Notes: generated by a model not told the origin, from the sequence alone. A DNA stretch of 37,440 nt from Chrysochromulina tobinii (GCA_001275005.1 JWZX01002884.1:1-37440), one strand, 5' to 3'; positions 1-10,174 are shown, counted from the stretch's first letter. Made by a program: numbers and translations.

Positions 1-372
1 ATTGCAACGACTGCAGCCCCGGCTCGGAGTTCCGCCCGGCCCCGGGCCGAGCACGGCAGGTGGACCGGACCATCGTCACATGGTAAGGCGAGACAGAGTA
101 TGTATCCGTACATGTACATGTCCTGTACATGACTGAGACTAAACTAAAGTGACTAAAGTAAGAGAACCTCACCACCGAAACGAGAAACGACAAACGGGGG
201 TGGGGAAGCCGGCGGTAGCACTCTAAACATTATCGTTCCACCAGCACCGGAAAAAAGCCAGATCGTCCCGTTCTTTCACGAGATTTGTCATCAGGCGTCA
301 AGATCATCTTGGTGTGTGCCGATCTCGTCGCAAGTCGAGTGCGACTCGTGCTGTGACAGTCTACCGACCACT
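1..372. other. Intergenic start of window
   Basis: No gene is supported here. The only visible structure is a cluster of TGTACATG-type palindromic words around 108-132, followed by short CTAAA repeats around 139-160. The stretch just before 373 presumably holds the promoter and 5' UTR of the first gene; I see no clear TATA box. Confidence 0.5.
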
Positions 373-1056
373 ATGCTCGCACTCGTCATGCTTTTGAGCG
401 CACTGAGCACTGGTGCTCTTAGAATCGGTGTTGAAATCAGCAAGCGGGCCGAGCGTACACATTCACCGTCGTGTCTGCGTGGCTCGCATCCACACATGGC
501 GGGCTTCGGCACCGCAGGTGCGGCGAAAAAGGGCGAGGACGTGGCGGCAAAGTCCACTAAAGCGCCACTATCGCCCAAAATTCAGTGGGACCATTTCAAG
601 AAGCATCGCAAGGCTGGCATCGAGGCCACAACTGTCTTCGCTCGCATAGCTGGCACCGAGGCGTGGTTCGAAGTTGGAGACGTGTCGGCCGCACCGCCTG
701 GGGCCGTGGCAGGTGCCGTGCAGGTGCAGAAGCGCCTCATCCTCGAGCATGCCGTGCGCGTGCACCCGCAGCTCCTGCCCAAGGCCCGTGAGCTCGAGGC
801 GGGATATGCCGTGGGCAGCACCACCCAGCCACTGCAGAAGGTGGAGCCAATCGATGCGGCCGAGGCGGGCTTCGAGGGCCGCGCGGACGCCTCCGGTAGG
901 TATGGCAAGTCGCAGGCCGAGATTTTGGAGCGTGAGGCATCCAGCCTCCAGGCGGCCTCGAAGCCCGCCGGCGGCAAGGGCAAAGGAGGCTTCCCGGGTG
1001 GTGGCACGGGCCCCGCGGCGAGGAAGGGGCCCGCGGGTGCGGGTCGCGGCGACTAG
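373..1056 (+). CDS. Probable plastid-targeted DUF6523-like protein
   Basis: 227 aa from the ATG at 373; the reading frame is open further 5' but without an earlier ATG. The N-terminus (MLALVMLLSALSTGALR) is a signal peptide followed by a basic, Ser/Thr-containing stretch, as expected for bipartite targeting to a secondary plastid. The conserved core, about residues 65-150, has an aromatic/basic start (IQWDHFKKHRK), then V-FARI...W-EVG and a helix QKRLILEHAVRVHPQL. That pattern recalls a cyanobacterial/plastid family of unknown function (DUF6523). The family name is from memory and moderately sure. The C-terminal 60 residues are Ala/Gly/Lys-rich and probably disordered. No intron is needed. 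It lies 306 bp upstream of the Tic22-like gene on the same strand, but nothing shows co-transcription. No enzymatic function can be given. Confidence 0.7.
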   Translation: MLALVMLLSALSTGALRIGVEISKRAERTHSPSCLRGSHPHMAGFGTAGAAKKGEDVAAKSTKAPLSPKIQWDHFKKHRKAGIEATTVFARIAGTEAWFEVGDVSAAPPGAVAGAVQVQKRLILEHAVRVHPQLLPKARELEAGYAVGSTTQPLQKVEPIDAAEAGFEGRADASGRYGKSQAEILEREASSLQAASKPAGGKGKGGFPGGGTGPAARKGPAGAGRGD

Positions 1057-1362
1057 TGTGCGTTGCTGGACGGTCAGTTGTGGGCCGCGTTGGAGCTTGG
1101 ATGGTTGCTTGCGGATCCCCAGTCGTGGGGTCCTCCTTCGCGGCCCTGATTCGCTCCGATCCGACCCCGTGGCTTCTTGCAAATAATAGCAAGCAGCAAC
1201 GCGTACAGTGGCTCCAACTGTATGGTACACACCACGCTATCCACCGCCCCATCTGCCTAAGACGTTCGCGCCGGCCGACAGCTACCGCCGTGAGGACGCG
1301 ATCACCGCAACCCTCCTCGTCATCGCGTCATCAAACGAGATCGGACTGTGCTCACACGAACG
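1057..1362. other. Intergenic spacer
   Basis: 306 bp between two same-strand genes. It must hold the 3' end of the first and the promoter of the second. No repeat, RNA gene or recognisable core promoter is visible. Confidence 0.4.
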
Positions 1363-2610
1363 ATGCCACGCCACTTCTTACTGGCGGCGGCGGCGCTCGC
1401 CGCCGCTGCCCACGCTAGGATGTTGCCGGCGCCTCCAGAGTCGAGCGCCCCACCCACGTCCAGCCGCAAGCGCTCCGGTGGTGGGCTGCCCGTCGTCGCC
1501 GGAGTATCGGCCGTGCTGCTAGGCGGCGCTGCTGCCGCCATGCCTGCCGTGAGGCGATCGGTCGTGAATGCTGTGCGCAAGCTGCTTGACGGCGACGATC
1601 CGCTCGCTGATCTGGGACCCGATGATATGATGGCGGGCGCTGGCTCCGCCAATGCCGAGGCTGAGCCCGCGAGCCAGCCGATAAGGAACGCCGCTCAGGC
1701 TGACCTCGGCGACGGGGAGCAGTTTACACTCACGCCTGAAAAGCTGTCGGCGATCGCCGAGCTCAACTCGAAGCTCAAGGCGATCGCGCCGCTGCTCGCG
1801 TCGGTACCGGTCTTCACCGCTGCCGTCGGCAACGGCACGTCGCCGCTGACTGTGCCGACCGAAGATGGTCAGAAGCTCTGCTACTTCTTTACAGAGCGTG
1901 TAGATGCCGAGGCGTTCCTGAGCGCGGTGCAAGAGAATACGAAGCTCGAGTTGAAGGCGACGATCATCGGCGTCTCGCTCGCCGACATCATCGCCGCCTA
2001 CACGACGCCCGAGGCGCAGGCGGCAAGAGAGACCTTTGTGATCATCCCGACCATGGCTGAGGTGGCAGCAGCTCGGCACATCATGAGAGCGTCGGGCAAG
2101 GCGGAGGCAGAGCAGCCGGCGCTTGGACCGGGCAGCGGGCTCGTGCCGGTCTTCTGGTGCGAGGCACTCGCTGTGCAGACCGCCAGTGGCAAGCAGCGTA
2201 AGGTACTCTTCCTGCGGTTACAGGACCTGAGGCAGATGTGGGAGGGTCTGACCGACGCGCGCAAGGAGCAGGGCGAGGTAGACGCGATGCCTGAGGGGCC
2301 GACGGTGCAGGTGTCGGACCTGCAGACGATGGCCGATCTGCTCGTCGCGTCCAATAAGACGGACGACGTCATGTTTCTACCCTCATCCAACGCCCTCAAG
2401 AACGCACGCGCGAGCCAGGCGCGGCCGCGTGGGGGCGGCAGCGCCGGACCATCGGATGGGCCGACGGGCGCCACCGGTGCTGACGAGAGCGCGGCGGCAG
2501 CGGACGCGGCGGCTGTGGACGACGCGGGCGCCGATGCGTCGGACGACGGGGCGTCCGAAATTGGCGTGGACGGGTTCGAGGGCGACGAGGAGGATGGCGC
2601 CACACTCTGA
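1363..2610 (+). CDS. Tic22-like plastid protein import component
   Basis: 415 aa from the ATG at 1363; the frame extends upstream only through a GTG. Residues 1-18 form a strong hydrophobic signal peptide (HFLLAAAALAAAAHA) and a Ser/Pro/Arg-rich transit-like stretch follows. A second hydrophobic segment lies at about 42-62. The body shows the duplicated Tic22 fold pattern. A first half begins VPVFT near residue 148 and has a FYF-like CYFFTERVDAEAFL strand-helix. A second half begins VPVFW near residue 261 and has VLFLRLQDLRQMW. Tic22 proteins work in the intermembrane or periplastid space, helping preproteins cross the plastid envelopes. The tail after about residue 350 is a low-complexity acidic Ala/Asp/Gly region ending GATL. 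Single exon. The Tic22 call rests on the two VPVF motifs and their spacing; the tail is not part of the family core. Confidence 0.75.
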   Translation: MPRHFLLAAAALAAAAHARMLPAPPESSAPPTSSRKRSGGGLPVVAGVSAVLLGGAAAAMPAVRRSVVNAVRKLLDGDDPLADLGPDDMMAGAGSANAEAEPASQPIRNAAQADLGDGEQFTLTPEKLSAIAELNSKLKAIAPLLASVPVFTAAVGNGTSPLTVPTEDGQKLCYFFTERVDAEAFLSAVQENTKLELKATIIGVSLADIIAAYTTPEAQAARETFVIIPTMAEVAAARHIMRASGKAEAEQPALGPGSGLVPVFWCEALAVQTASGKQRKVLFLRLQDLRQMWEGLTDARKEQGEVDAMPEGPTVQVSDLQTMADLLVASNKTDDVMFLPSSNALKNARASQARPRGGGSAGPSDGPTGATGADESAAAADAAAVDDAGADASDDGASEIGVDGFEGDEEDGATL

Positions 2611-2828
2611 GAAATCGAACGACAGGATCTCGGAGTGTTTGTGATGGTTTCTGACAAAATTACATTCCTAGTAGAACCCCACAGCCCAGGCCTCTCCCAG
2701 CCCAATGAAAATCACGCAGGCACACATTCACATTCACACACTCATCTGCAGAGGGTGTCGTTGCGAAGGCATTGAGGCAGGCGACTCTTGACTGTGCAGG
2801 TGCTGGAGCCAGCCCTCGTCCCAACAGA

Positions 2829-3793
2829 ATGGCGGACCGCCCTTCATCGCGCGAGCTTGGCGGCGGCCCTCGCGTGGGTGCCACGTCGGAGCCACCACCG
2901 CCGCTGCAGCCGCACACGCTCAAGCTCAACTTCGACTTCGAGGTGGTCGAGCAGCCACTGCCAGAGCCTCCTCTGGCGCCGCCGCTCGCGGAGGGCGAGC
3001 CGCCGCCGCCGCCGCCGCCGCCGCCGCTGCGTATGGGCGGCACCTACTTCGCTTTCGCCATCCCCAGCTTGGAGGGCGCCGAGCCGACGACGTACAATCT
3101 GGCGCACCCTCTCTCGGGCGAGACTGTGGCCGGCATGCTGTCGTCGGTACAGCTGTCGATCAGCGAGGCCTTGATCAGGTGGCTCGTCGACGAGTCGCAG
3201 GGCTTCCTGCCACTCGTGCTTCGCCGCCGTGGCCTCGACGCCGCTGGCGCCGACGACGTGAACGTGTGCAACCTGCCGATCGACGTCGGCGCGCTCCTCT
3301 TCGGCCGACAGAGCGCGGTGGTGCGCTTCGAGGCGGCGGTGTCGAGCGAGGGGCACCTCGCGCCGGCGAGCAGCGAGGGCGTCTCATTCAGCATGGAGGG
3401 CGCCACGCCGCTGCCCGCGCCCGCCGCTGAGCTCGCCGCCTCGCTCGGCGTGCAAATCACCTCGGACGCGCCGCTTCTCACTCACGAGATGCTGACGGGT
3501 CTCAACCCTATGTGTGTGACGCTTGTGCGTGCGGATGGGCTACCGTCGGCCTACTCGGGCACGCCGTACAAGCGGCCGTATGAGGATCTGCGGGACTCGT
3601 GCGAGCCGGTCAGTGTGCACTGGTCGCTGCTCGACACGACGTGCGTCTCGTCCGCCAAGTCGCATGCACCGTCCATCCGGTGGAACGAGCGCAAGATGCT
3701 CCTGGCGGGGAACCGCATCATCGACCCGGCCGCGCTCGCGCGCCGGCTACGCGTCGACGGGCTCCGCCTCGAAGTGCACGACCGCGACCCGCT

Positions 3794-3824
<31 letters not shown>

Positions 3825-6176
3825 ACCGAGGGCGAGCCGCCGCCGCGCGAGGAGGAGGAGAAGGAGGAGGAGGCCGACACAAATGAGGTCACGCCCCAGT
3901 CGGTGCAGCACCCTCCCTTCGGCGTGGGCCGCGCGTCGCTGGGCGACTTGATCCCGCGCCGCCGGACCGACACGACCGACTACCGGCTGTCGGGGCTGCC
4001 GATCCATCCGCCTCGCCGCCTCACCCTCGAGCTCGACATCTTGCCTTGTGAGCTCACCCTCGAGATTGCCTTGTGAGCTCACCCTCGAGATTGCCTTGTG
4101 AGCGTCCCAAATCGAAGCCCGAGCTCGAGGAGGCGAAGCCCGATGCGCCCCTACCTTGCATGCACACGCTCACGACGACGCCTCCGCTTCCCCACAGGTG
4201 AGCGTCCGAAAGCGAAGCCCGAGCCCGAGGAGGCGGCCGCCGAGTACCACGCCGGCTCGTACGTGGAGAGTGGGACCCTCGTGACCGTGTACGTCGAGCT
4301 CGCGTCGCCTCTCGGGGCCGAGGGCAAACCGAAACCCAAGGCGGAGCTGCAGCGGATGATCACGCTCATCAGGTACGCCGACACCCCAGTGCTGCACGCC
4401 CTGGCCAGCTGCATGCAAGTGCTCAATGCGGCGTCCTCTCCTCCCCACAGGTACGCCGACACCCCAGTGCTGCACGCCCTGCTCGCGGTGGTCAAGGCGG
4501 CCAACGACGCGATCGGGATGGGGTCCGCCTCCGCGTGGGAGTCATACAAGGAGTCGGCTCGTGAGGACCTCGACCTGGTGACCGGCGTGCATCTCGTCGA
4601 CGGCGAGTGCAGGCTCTTCTTCTTCGAGGGGCTCGCCGCGACGGCCCCGGACGATCCGAACCCGAACGCCATGGGACGACTCGCCAAGCTGCTCGAGCGG
4701 CGCAAGCCGAACTCGGGCACGGCGTTCACGCTCATGGACAGCTCGATCACGTTCTCGGAGCGGCTGTATAACACCTTCGAGATGCCCACGAAGCTGATCA
4801 AGCTGCGCCAGCCGATCCCCGCGCTGCTGCTCCGGCCCGACGTGTACCGGTACCTTCGCGTGGCCGAAGGCACTCAAAAGGCCCTCCTCTGCCTTGGATG
4901 CCTGCTTGGCTCGCAGACGCTGCGCACGGCGTACAAGGCGAGCGCCTTCCCGCACTGGGAGCACCTGCTGCAGCTCGAGAAGAAGTTTGGCGGCGTGCAG
5001 CTCGTCGCCGACCGAGAGGGCGTGATGCTCGATGACGACGATGAAGATGAGCCATTCGATCCGATGGCGGAGACGGGCGCGGCGCCGGTGAAGAAGCAAC
5101 GGCACCGGCCCGCCGCGCGCAAGGCGCCGACCGATGGGGACAACGAGGCATGGTACAAGTCTCTCGAGGCGCGCGCGCTCATGCAGCCGATCGACTACCT
5201 TGCCAAGAACATCGCCGAGCTGCCGCAGCCGCCGCCGCCCGCGCCACTCCCTCAGTGGTACCTTGACGCGATTCCGAAGCTCGAAGGGCCAGCGTACATT
5301 TACTCTGGCCAGCGGCTCAACCAGCAGGAGCAGCAAAAGGAACTGCTCCGCCAGGCGCTCATCAAGCTGCACAAGGAGAAGAACATTCAGATGACGTACA
5401 ACAAGGAGTTCTTGTGGGCGGACTCGGTGGGCGATCGCGAGCCGCCGAAGCCGAAGCGAGAGCAGATCCCGAACATGAAGCCCGACGCGCACCTCGCGCC
5501 GTGGGACATCAAGCAGCCCATCATCCACAACAAGGACGGCACCACCTCGAGCTTCCGAATACTGCAGCCGTCCGACTACCGCTCCGAAGAGCTGAAGGAG
5601 CCTTGGGACGAGGAGGAGCTGCTGCGCTCGCAGCGGCCCATCCAGCCGCCTGGGCCACTGCCGCCGGGCGCGATGCACCACTCGCGCCGATGGGACCCGA
5701 ACCCGTGCCCGAACGACTTTTTGGACGAGGACATCCACGAGCGGATGCGCTCCGTCTTCTCGGGCATGACGGAGGAGCAGATCGCCGCCGAGAAGCTCGC
5801 CGCCGTCGACGGCGCCGTCAAGACATGGCGCGACAAGCTCGTCGTCGACGACCCAGTGCTGCGCATCAACCTGCGATCGAGCGACTACGCGTCGCAGGTC
5901 GACAAGCTGAGCTCCGTTCTCGACGACAGGCCGGTCAAGAAGGCGCTCAAGTCGCTCTACAAGGGCAAGACACCGCTGAAACTGGCGGCCGAGCCGTCCG
6001 CCTTCACCCTATCGGTACCGTACGAAGAGGCAAGCACCCAGGGGCTCTCGCTCACCTGGCGCGGCTCGACGTCGTGGAAGCCATCCTCGGACGGGCTCGA
6101 TGTGACCCTCGCGGCGACGAAGGGCAAGTCGAAGGGAAAGAAGGTCACGATGTCGCTGCCGCAGAGCCACCGGTGA
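2829..6176 (+). CDS. CFAP92/KIAA1257-like flagellar protein
   Basis: Three exons: 2829-4047, 4198-4372 and 4451-6176, encoding about 1039 aa. The open frame runs 5' of 2829 without another ATG. The N-terminal part has a Pro/Glu-rich lead, then LNPMCVTLVRADGLPS, a KCEPV-like ...DSCEPVSVHWSLL stretch and a LEVHDRD motif. The middle exon and start of exon 3 carry VHLVDGECRLFFFEGLA and ITFSERLYNTFE. This order matches my memory of animal KIAA1257/CFAP92, a DUF4550 protein of motile cilia, so a role in the axoneme is inferred. Two Pro tracts (3001-3028 and 3790-3825) come from CCG repeats. The C-terminal half is hydrophilic, with Lys/Glu/Pro segments and an SLKxLYKGK stretch. Splicing at 4048/4198 (phase 1) is forced: every other donor copy leads to a stop. 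Splicing at 4373/4451 is inferred from the flanking duplication. Family assignment is moderate. Confidence 0.65.
4048..4197 (+). repeat. Intron 1 of the CFAP92-like gene, with stacked donor copies
   Basis: 150-nt phase-1 intron. It opens with a 25-bp unit repeated in tandem, so GTGAGC donors occur at 4048, 4073 and 4098. Only 4048 keeps the frame. The third copy starts a block of about 38 nt (4098-4135) that is near-identical to the first 38 nt of the next exon (4198-4235), with three differences, exactly 100 nt apart. The 3' part (4158-4197) is a copy of the GCATGCA...GCTCACGACG cassette, ending CCCCACAG. Confidence 0.8.
4373..4450 (+). repeat. Intron 2 of the CFAP92-like gene, a 78-nt in-frame intron
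   Basis: The first part of the intron duplicates the start of the following exon: a 34-nt perfect direct repeat at 4370-4403 and 4448-4481, beginning CAGGTACGCC. The 3' part (4411-4450) is the GCATGCAAGTGCTCA cassette ending CCCCACAG. The length is 26 codons and there is no stop, so retention would insert 26 residues that repeat the peptide RYADTPVLHAL. Confidence 0.75.
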
Positions 6177-6464
6177 GAAACACCAGGCCCTGCGTGTCCC
6201 GCCGGGGGGCGACGCGGACATGACGGATCATGACATACATTGGTCGAAGCTCAGCGCGCCGCGGAAGTCGTGTTGACCTGAGTCTATTTGAACGAAAACC
6301 CGTCACATCCCTGACACCGAGATGGGATCTCTTTTGAGCAAGTGTGTCTGGGAAGTGGAACTTCACATGAAGTCAAAGGTTCGTCACTTCTTTTCCGTCG
6401 CCCCCTGGGTCAGTGTCGTCAGTGGACTACCTTGGGCCCGCGCGCACGCCCCCGATCGTGATCC

Positions 6465-7232
6465 ATGCGCCTCGGCATCTGCTTCTCTCCCGCGGGATTG
6501 CTCTTCCCTTACTACGTCGGCGCGGGCTATGAGCTGCAGCGCCTCGGCATACTGCAACCGCAGACGCCACTCGGTGGCTCCAGCGCCGGGGCCATCGTTG
6601 CAGCATGCCTTGCCTGTGGTGTGCCTGAGGAGACAGTGAGGCTAGGGCTGGCGCGACTCGTGGACGACGTGCGCGCCGGCACGCGGCTCAACGTGGCGCT
6701 CCGCAAGCAGCTCGAGACATTTATGAACGACGACTCTCCCGCGCTGGCTGCGAAGCATGGCCTGACACTGGGCTACTTTGAGGTGCTGCCGCGACCCGGC
6801 CCACGGCTCGTGCGTGCTTGGGCTGACCGCGACGACCTCATCGACTGCATCTGCGCCTCTTCCAACTGGCCCCTCTTCTTCTCTCGCTGGCCATTTGTCA
6901 GATGCCGCGGCGCGTGGTGCCTGGACGGCTTCTTCTCCGTGCCTCGCAGCCGCTTCGGCTGCCCAGTACTCAGTGAAGGCGTAACGCGCACGCTCGCCAT
7001 CACTGCTCTGCCGAAGGTGTCGCTCTCGGCCTTTCTAGACGAGGACATCATCCAGCCGGGGCGCGCGGGATATGCTCCCGCGCTGCCCGTCGACGACAGC
7101 AAGTGGTTCAACTGGGCGCTGACGCCAGCGCCCGACGAGCAGCTTGATGCGATGGTCGAACTCGGGCGGCAGCATGCTCGCGTGTGGGCTTCAAGGGAGC
7201 GCGATTCGTTGTCGCCGGCGACCCTGATATGA
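6465..7232 (+). CDS. Patatin-like phospholipase (PNPLA type)
   Basis: 255 aa, single exon, ATG at 6465. The nucleophile elbow GGSSAGA puts the catalytic Ser at residue 40 (G-x-S-x-G). The Asp of the dyad is at residue 154 in LDGFF, the family's D-G motif. ICFSPAGLLFPYYVGAGYELQRLG is the expected first strand and helix, and ASSNWPLFFSR matches the typical ASS-x-P block. The usual glycine-rich oxyanion loop at the N-terminus is reduced to SPAG, as in several PNPLA members. The predicted activity is acyl-ester hydrolysis of membrane lipids or triacylglycerol. No signal peptide is obvious, so it is probably cytosolic or lipid-droplet associated. The C-terminal 60 residues are not recognisable. 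The spacing to the upstream gene is 288 bp and holds nothing I recognise. Confidence 0.8.
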   Translation: MRLGICFSPAGLLFPYYVGAGYELQRLGILQPQTPLGGSSAGAIVAACLACGVPEETVRLGLARLVDDVRAGTRLNVALRKQLETFMNDDSPALAAKHGLTLGYFEVLPRPGPRLVRAWADRDDLIDCICASSNWPLFFSRWPFVRCRGAWCLDGFFSVPRSRFGCPVLSEGVTRTLAITALPKVSLSAFLDEDIIQPGRAGYAPALPVDDSKWFNWALTPAPDEQLDAMVELGRQHARVWASRERDSLSPATLI

Positions 7233-8028
7233 GACGTGTGAATTGTGTGCCGGCCGCCGGGACACAGCGACACACCGCAGTTGATCGCCCTAAATTCTTG
7301 CGCGCACACACTATATATACGTCCGGCGCTGAGGCAGTGGTTTTGATCGACGCGCGACGCGAGCTCACGCGACCGAGCGGAACAGCATCAGCCACGAGCA
7401 ACGCGCAAGCGCAGCGTTATCCTTACGTTATCCGAGTGCGTCAGTTCGCGATGAGCGAGTAATGAGCGGTCTCCATACAGTCCTTAGCGCTTAGCAACCG
7501 GAAAAAAATAGGGATGGACCAGGTTTTCGTGGTTTGAACCAGGAAAAGCGGTCCGGACCAGCCCAAAGTGGTTTGGACCACCGACGGTTCGTACCACTGT
7601 TTAGTGGTTCAAACCGGGAAAACCTGGCCCATCCCTTTTTTTTTCCGGTTGCCAAGGTCTTTGGCTTGTATTGAATTATTCTCGCGAACCACTGTGACGC
7701 CCACGTGCCGTTGCCGATCGGATTGATCATGATTGATGCATACATCTGTTACGAGAGACGCCCATAATAAGAATAGGGGGGGCGGGCGGCTAGCTGGAGG
7801 CGTTTCCAAGGGGGCGTTTCCCGTTTTCACTCATTCACTGCTCATACACAGGCCCCTGTGTAAGGAGTGTAACGTCTACAGCTAGCCTTAGTCTGCGCCC
7901 TCCACGGTATGTCTCCACGGGACTGGTGGCCGTGCGTCTTACCGAGATGGCAAACTTGAGGGGTACCTCCGGCTTGACTTCACACCTGGGCATCGGGAAC
8001 TAACGGCTGGAGGATCGGCAGGGAGTCA
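7233..8028. other. Intergenic region with foldback element
   Basis: 796 bp with no supported gene. It holds an AT-rich TATA-like word (CTATATATAC at 7311-7320) with no gene close behind it, and the foldback element at 7494-7652. The rest looks like ordinary spacer; the promoter of the following gene should lie near 7900-8028. Confidence 0.5.
7494..7652. mobile_element. Foldback (MITE-like) element, about 159 bp
   Basis: Both ends are the inverted sequence GCAACCGGAAAAAAA. The left arm (7494 to about 7545) and right arm (about 7600-7652) pair over roughly 50 nt with a few mismatches, including GGGATGG, CCAGGTTTT and GGTTTGAACCA. The loop carries further short palindromes such as GGTCCGGACC. 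There is no ORF and no clear target-site duplication. It could be a miniature inverted-repeat transposon or a large transcribed hairpin. Confidence 0.65.
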
Positions 8029-8488
8029 ATGCCGCTCCTCAAGCAGGAATCCAAGATGGCCGCCGGGCCCACTGACGCGTTCGCGGAGCTGGAGGCGCTC
8101 CGCTCGGCCAAGGAGCGCGAAGTCCATGCCGCCGGCGCCGCCCAGCCCATTGTTCCGGCGGTCGCTCTCCAGCAGTTCCTTGTCCTGCTCCAAGCGAAGA
8201 AGTTTGAGAAGGCCAAGGCACTCGCCTTCCGCCGTGCGTGCAGCCCGCTCGCATCGCCGCCCATGGCGCCCATTCCACCGCTCTGCTGATGATGGCCTTC
8301 GTCGTGCCGAGCGCTCTCGCTGCTTGCGCAGTCCTGACCGACGAGCCCGACAATCAGACCATCTTGCGCTCGCTGCCTCTGATTGACATGCAACTCAAGC
8401 TGAAGGAGGGCCGTCCTGCTGATGATGACGACGAGGACGACGAGGAGGATGACGAGGATGATGATGACGACGACGATGACGATGACGA

Positions 8489-8537
<49 letters not shown>

Positions 8538-8747
8538 GCTGACAAGCCGATTGAGAACGAGCCAGTGATGGCCAACGGAGCCGCTGCTGCCCCCGTGCCG
8601 GCGGCTTGCGACGACACGACTGCTGCCGCGGCAATGCAGGCGGCAGCTCCGCGCCAGCCCGCGCCATCGGACGCCGAGCTGCGTAGAGAGCTGCGCAGCT
8701 TGGTCGACAGCTTGGTCGAGGAGGAGTCGACACAGGTGGTGAGGTGA
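8029..8747 (+). CDS. ERICH2-like acidic protein with long poly-Asp tract
   Basis: Two exons: 8029-8233 and 8332-8747. The 98-nt intron (8234-8331, GTGCGT...GCGCAG, phase 1) joins KALAFR to LLTDEPDNQ in frame, giving about 206 aa. The ATG at 8056 (AAGATGGCC) is an alternative start with better context. The conserved part, about residues 42-85, reads ALQQFLVLLQAKKFEKAKAL then LLTDEPDNQTILRSLPLID. It resembles the TPR-like helical C-terminal domain of animal glutamate-rich protein 2 (ERICH2): FL..-x-A--L-ILxxEPxNxxxxxFxPLI. A run of about 35 acidic residues, almost all Asp, follows from a GAC/GAT repeat at 8422-8536. The C-terminus is an amphipathic helix with DAELRRELRSLVDSLVEEE. The function is unknown; the family resemblance is from memory. 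The intron is ordinary and lacks the duplication signature seen elsewhere. Confidence 0.6.
8422..8536 (+). repeat. GAC/GAT trinucleotide repeat (poly-Asp)
   Basis: About 115 bp of nearly pure GAY codons inside the coding exon. The purest part, an uninterrupted GAC run, is at its 3' end. It is likely to vary in length between strains. The opposite strand reads as poly-Ser/Val/Arg, which explains the spurious antisense frames here. Confidence 0.9.
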
Positions 8748-10174
8748 GACGTGCAACGGCGAGCAGAGTCCAGAGAGAGTCCGTCGCGGCCAGACGTGAG
8801 GTGACGCCGTGCCCGTGATATCGCGAGCGTCGACCAAGCCTGACGAATATTTCATGATGCCGGTGTGCGCCGTGCACTAAATATATCCCCAGCCGCACGC
8901 ATCTTCGTGATTCGAAACGATCTGCCGTACGGGGTACGCGGGTACGCACGCCGCACGCGGCTTTGGAATTATATTCGTGAGCCTGAGCGCATAGTTACCC
9001 CTTACCCGAGGACCGTCGGTCCCCCCGCACCGAATCGCGAATGCGCCGCCGTAGAACGCCGTAGGCCCGTGTAGCCTCGGTTATTTGTACGGTCAACGTA
9101 AGGTCAACGGTGGATCGCGGCCCCGCCGGCCCGTCGTCCCCGCCAGCGGATTCGCCTTTCGCGCACTGCCTCGCCTTGGAAATTATGCCTGGGGGTATCC
9201 CCCTCGCCAGGTCGAGCGTCGCCTCCCGTCCTCCCGTGTCCCGTCCTGCCGTTTTCCTGCCCGGTCCACAGGTTGACTCATTTTGCCGATCACATGACAC
9301 GTTGATACCCAGAGCACCCGCAGGCGCAGCTAAGGCGCAGCCACATGACATTCAGGCTCTGGAGGTCTGGTGCAGTGGTGCTCTCATCGTCTCATGAGTC
9401 TCAACTACTCGTCTAAATTACATGAATCTCGTCTGAGTTGCCTTACTATTGCCAAAAATCCACCACCCTCGAGGTCTTGCGTGGTTCCTTGAGATCGTAC
9501 CCGGTGTGCAGTGCTTCTGCAGGACGGCGATATCCCCCGCGGGAGCGTAGCGCCCCCGTGGGAGGGGGGAGCACAAAGGGTTTGCCCGAGTACACAGACG
9601 AGCGTGGAAACGGCATGACGCCAATGACAGAGAGGCGTGAGGCATCGCGCACGTTGAGCGTCGTCGCATGATGGATAGACGTCTTCTGGTGCGGCAAGTT
9701 ACGCACAGCTTGCGGTGGCACCTTCCGGACCCGTCGCTGGGCCGATACTGGCGCCTGCAGGCCAAACCGTAATGCATGTAAGGGGAACGTCCCGCTCGCT
9801 ATCGGCGCAGCTCGGATAGCAGCGCAACGCAGTGACCGTGGCGACGCAGCAGCAGTACGGTTTGCCCAGTTGACCGCTTGTGGACGATTCATGGGGGAAC
9901 CATGCAAACCACGCGTCCTTTCGGGTGAAAGCTGATAGGTGAGTGTGTACGACATGCGATCAACACAAAGAGGTCTTGTAGCAAACGGACCCAGTGCCCT
10001 TTTCATCAGCGATGCATGCAAGATTCATTGCGAACGGGCGTGGTGCGACTACGAGCGGCAGCACTTCGAAAATGGTCAGCTCGGCAGAGTCTCGGCAGTC
10101 GATCTGACACGTTCTGTCTGACGATCTCGGCAGCTCCCGAACCTGTCCCGAAGCACTCCCGAAGCTCGGTCCGA
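8748..10174. other. Long intergenic region, 1.4 kb
   Basis: No gene is supported. A minus-strand frame of 191 codons (9446-10021) is open and has ordinary composition, but matches nothing I recognise and has no intron, domain or start context to favour it. At 9524-9560 two near-copies of a CCCCCGCGGGAGCG-type word sit side by side. The promoter of the SLC4 gene should lie just before 10175. Confidence 0.4.

Noticed and set aside
4542-5738. A 398-codon minus-strand open frame
   Set aside because: It lies wholly antisense to the CFAP92-like coding exon, is Arg/Leu/Val-rich and has no domain. It is a by-product of GC-rich third positions. The same holds for the minus frames at 13682-14449 and 33140-33904.
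7311-7320. A TATA box promoter
   Set aside because: The word CTATATATAC is suggestive, but no gene begins within 700 bp downstream on the plus strand and none is seen on the minus strand.
8354-8949. Minus-strand poly-Ser and poly-Arg frames
   Set aside because: They are the antisense reading of the GAC/GAT repeat that encodes poly-Asp on the plus strand.
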